A stretch of DNA of 64,000 bases from Pseudoalteromonas sp. OOF1S-7. GTDB taxonomy: Bacteria; Pseudomonadota; Gammaproteobacteria; Enterobacterales; Alteromonadaceae. The notes under the pieces are model-generated. The model had not been told where the DNA came from and made no database searches. It saw only the letters and a list, made by a program, of their open reading frames with translations. Made by a program: the position numbers and the translations under genes. Each line of letters starts with the position of its first letter. Position 1 is the first letter of the stretch. This document shows, one piece after another, positions 63,916 to 64,000 of this stretch. Where the stretch lies: assembly GCF_022347765.1 (NCBI RefSeq), contig NZ_JAKRFZ010000021.1, positions 19,525-83,524 on the forward strand, read 5' to 3'.

Positions 63916-64000
63916 AATTGAAGAGTTTGATCATGGCTCAGATTGAACGCTGGCGGCAGGCCTAACACATGCAAGTCGAGCGGTAACATTTCTAGCTTGC
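63916..64000 (+). rRNA. 16S ribosomal RNA, 5' end only
   Basis: AATTGAAGAGTTTGATCATGG at 63916 is the universal 5' start of bacterial 16S rRNA, followed by GCTCAGATTGAACGCTGGCGG and the ACACATGCAAGTCGAGCGG region. The gene continues beyond the window end. Confidence 0.98.

Noticed and set aside
1..64000. Search for CRISPR arrays, phage genes, transposases, toxin-antitoxin pairs or reverse transcriptases
   Set aside because: None seen; xerC is the housekeeping recombinase in its normal operon, not an integrase of a mobile element.

Overview
The window looks like a chromosomal segment of a marine gammaproteobacterium of the order Alteromonadales, most likely Pseudoalteromonas or a close relative. 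This rests on gene content and order: lptM-lysA-dapF-DUF484-xerC-yigB opposite cyaY, hemC-hemDX-hemY, ubiD/fre, trxA/rho/rhlB/gppA next to an rRNA operon, and a folM-folE-folX set. Base composition is moderate. No phage, insertion sequence, CRISPR array or defence island is visible, so this is mostly core genome with some accessory secreted and signalling proteins.

Layout. 1-3.3 kb: speD-speE (minus strand, speE cut by the window edge), a secreted protein of unknown function, then two tRNA-Ser genes (UGA, GCU). Behind the tRNAs lies an unusual tail of tandem 79-bp repeats and a run of perfect hairpins; this is the most unusual structure in the window. 3.5-9 kb: lipid-kinase-like gene, EamA exporter with divergent MocR-type regulator, YggN-like protein, small acidic protein and cytochrome c'. 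9.1-13.2 kb: a 1356-residue secreted subtilase with a GlyGly-CTERM-like tail. 13.4-18.3 kb: DUF2721 and a thioredoxin-like lipoprotein, a YqaA protein, the folM-folE-folX operon (tetrahydromonapterin), nadE and yceH. 18.4-33 kb: hybrid histidine kinase, penicillin-acylase-like hydrolase, diguanylate cyclase, second EamA exporter, RluF-like pseudouridine synthase, retropepsin-like protein, RmlD-like reductase, an unknown secreted protein, and a POT peptide transporter.

32.3-43 kb: yigB, xerC, DUF484, dapF, lysA and lptM form a tightly packed minus-strand operon for lysine/peptidoglycan precursors, chromosome dimer resolution and outer-membrane assembly. It diverges from cyaY, an esterase, a DUF2914 protein and the haem genes hemC, hemD-hemX (one continuous reading frame) and hemY. 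43-54 kb: adenosine deaminase, CBS protein, flavin reductase, UbiD, a PAS-GGDEF-EAL protein, a Sel1-type protein, an M28 peptidase, DbpA helicase and a DnaJ-related protein. 54-64 kb: a TPR hybrid kinase with an HPt domain, a methyl-accepting protein, rho, trxA, rhlB, gppA and the promoter region plus first ~85 nt of a 16S rRNA gene.

I did not find a clearly new multi-gene system. The strongest candidates for follow-up are the tRNA-Ser tail (2263-2690), the hemD-hemX fusion, the unknown 431-residue secreted protein and the minisatellite at the peptide-transporter stop codon. All functional calls come from reading motifs by eye; no database search was run.
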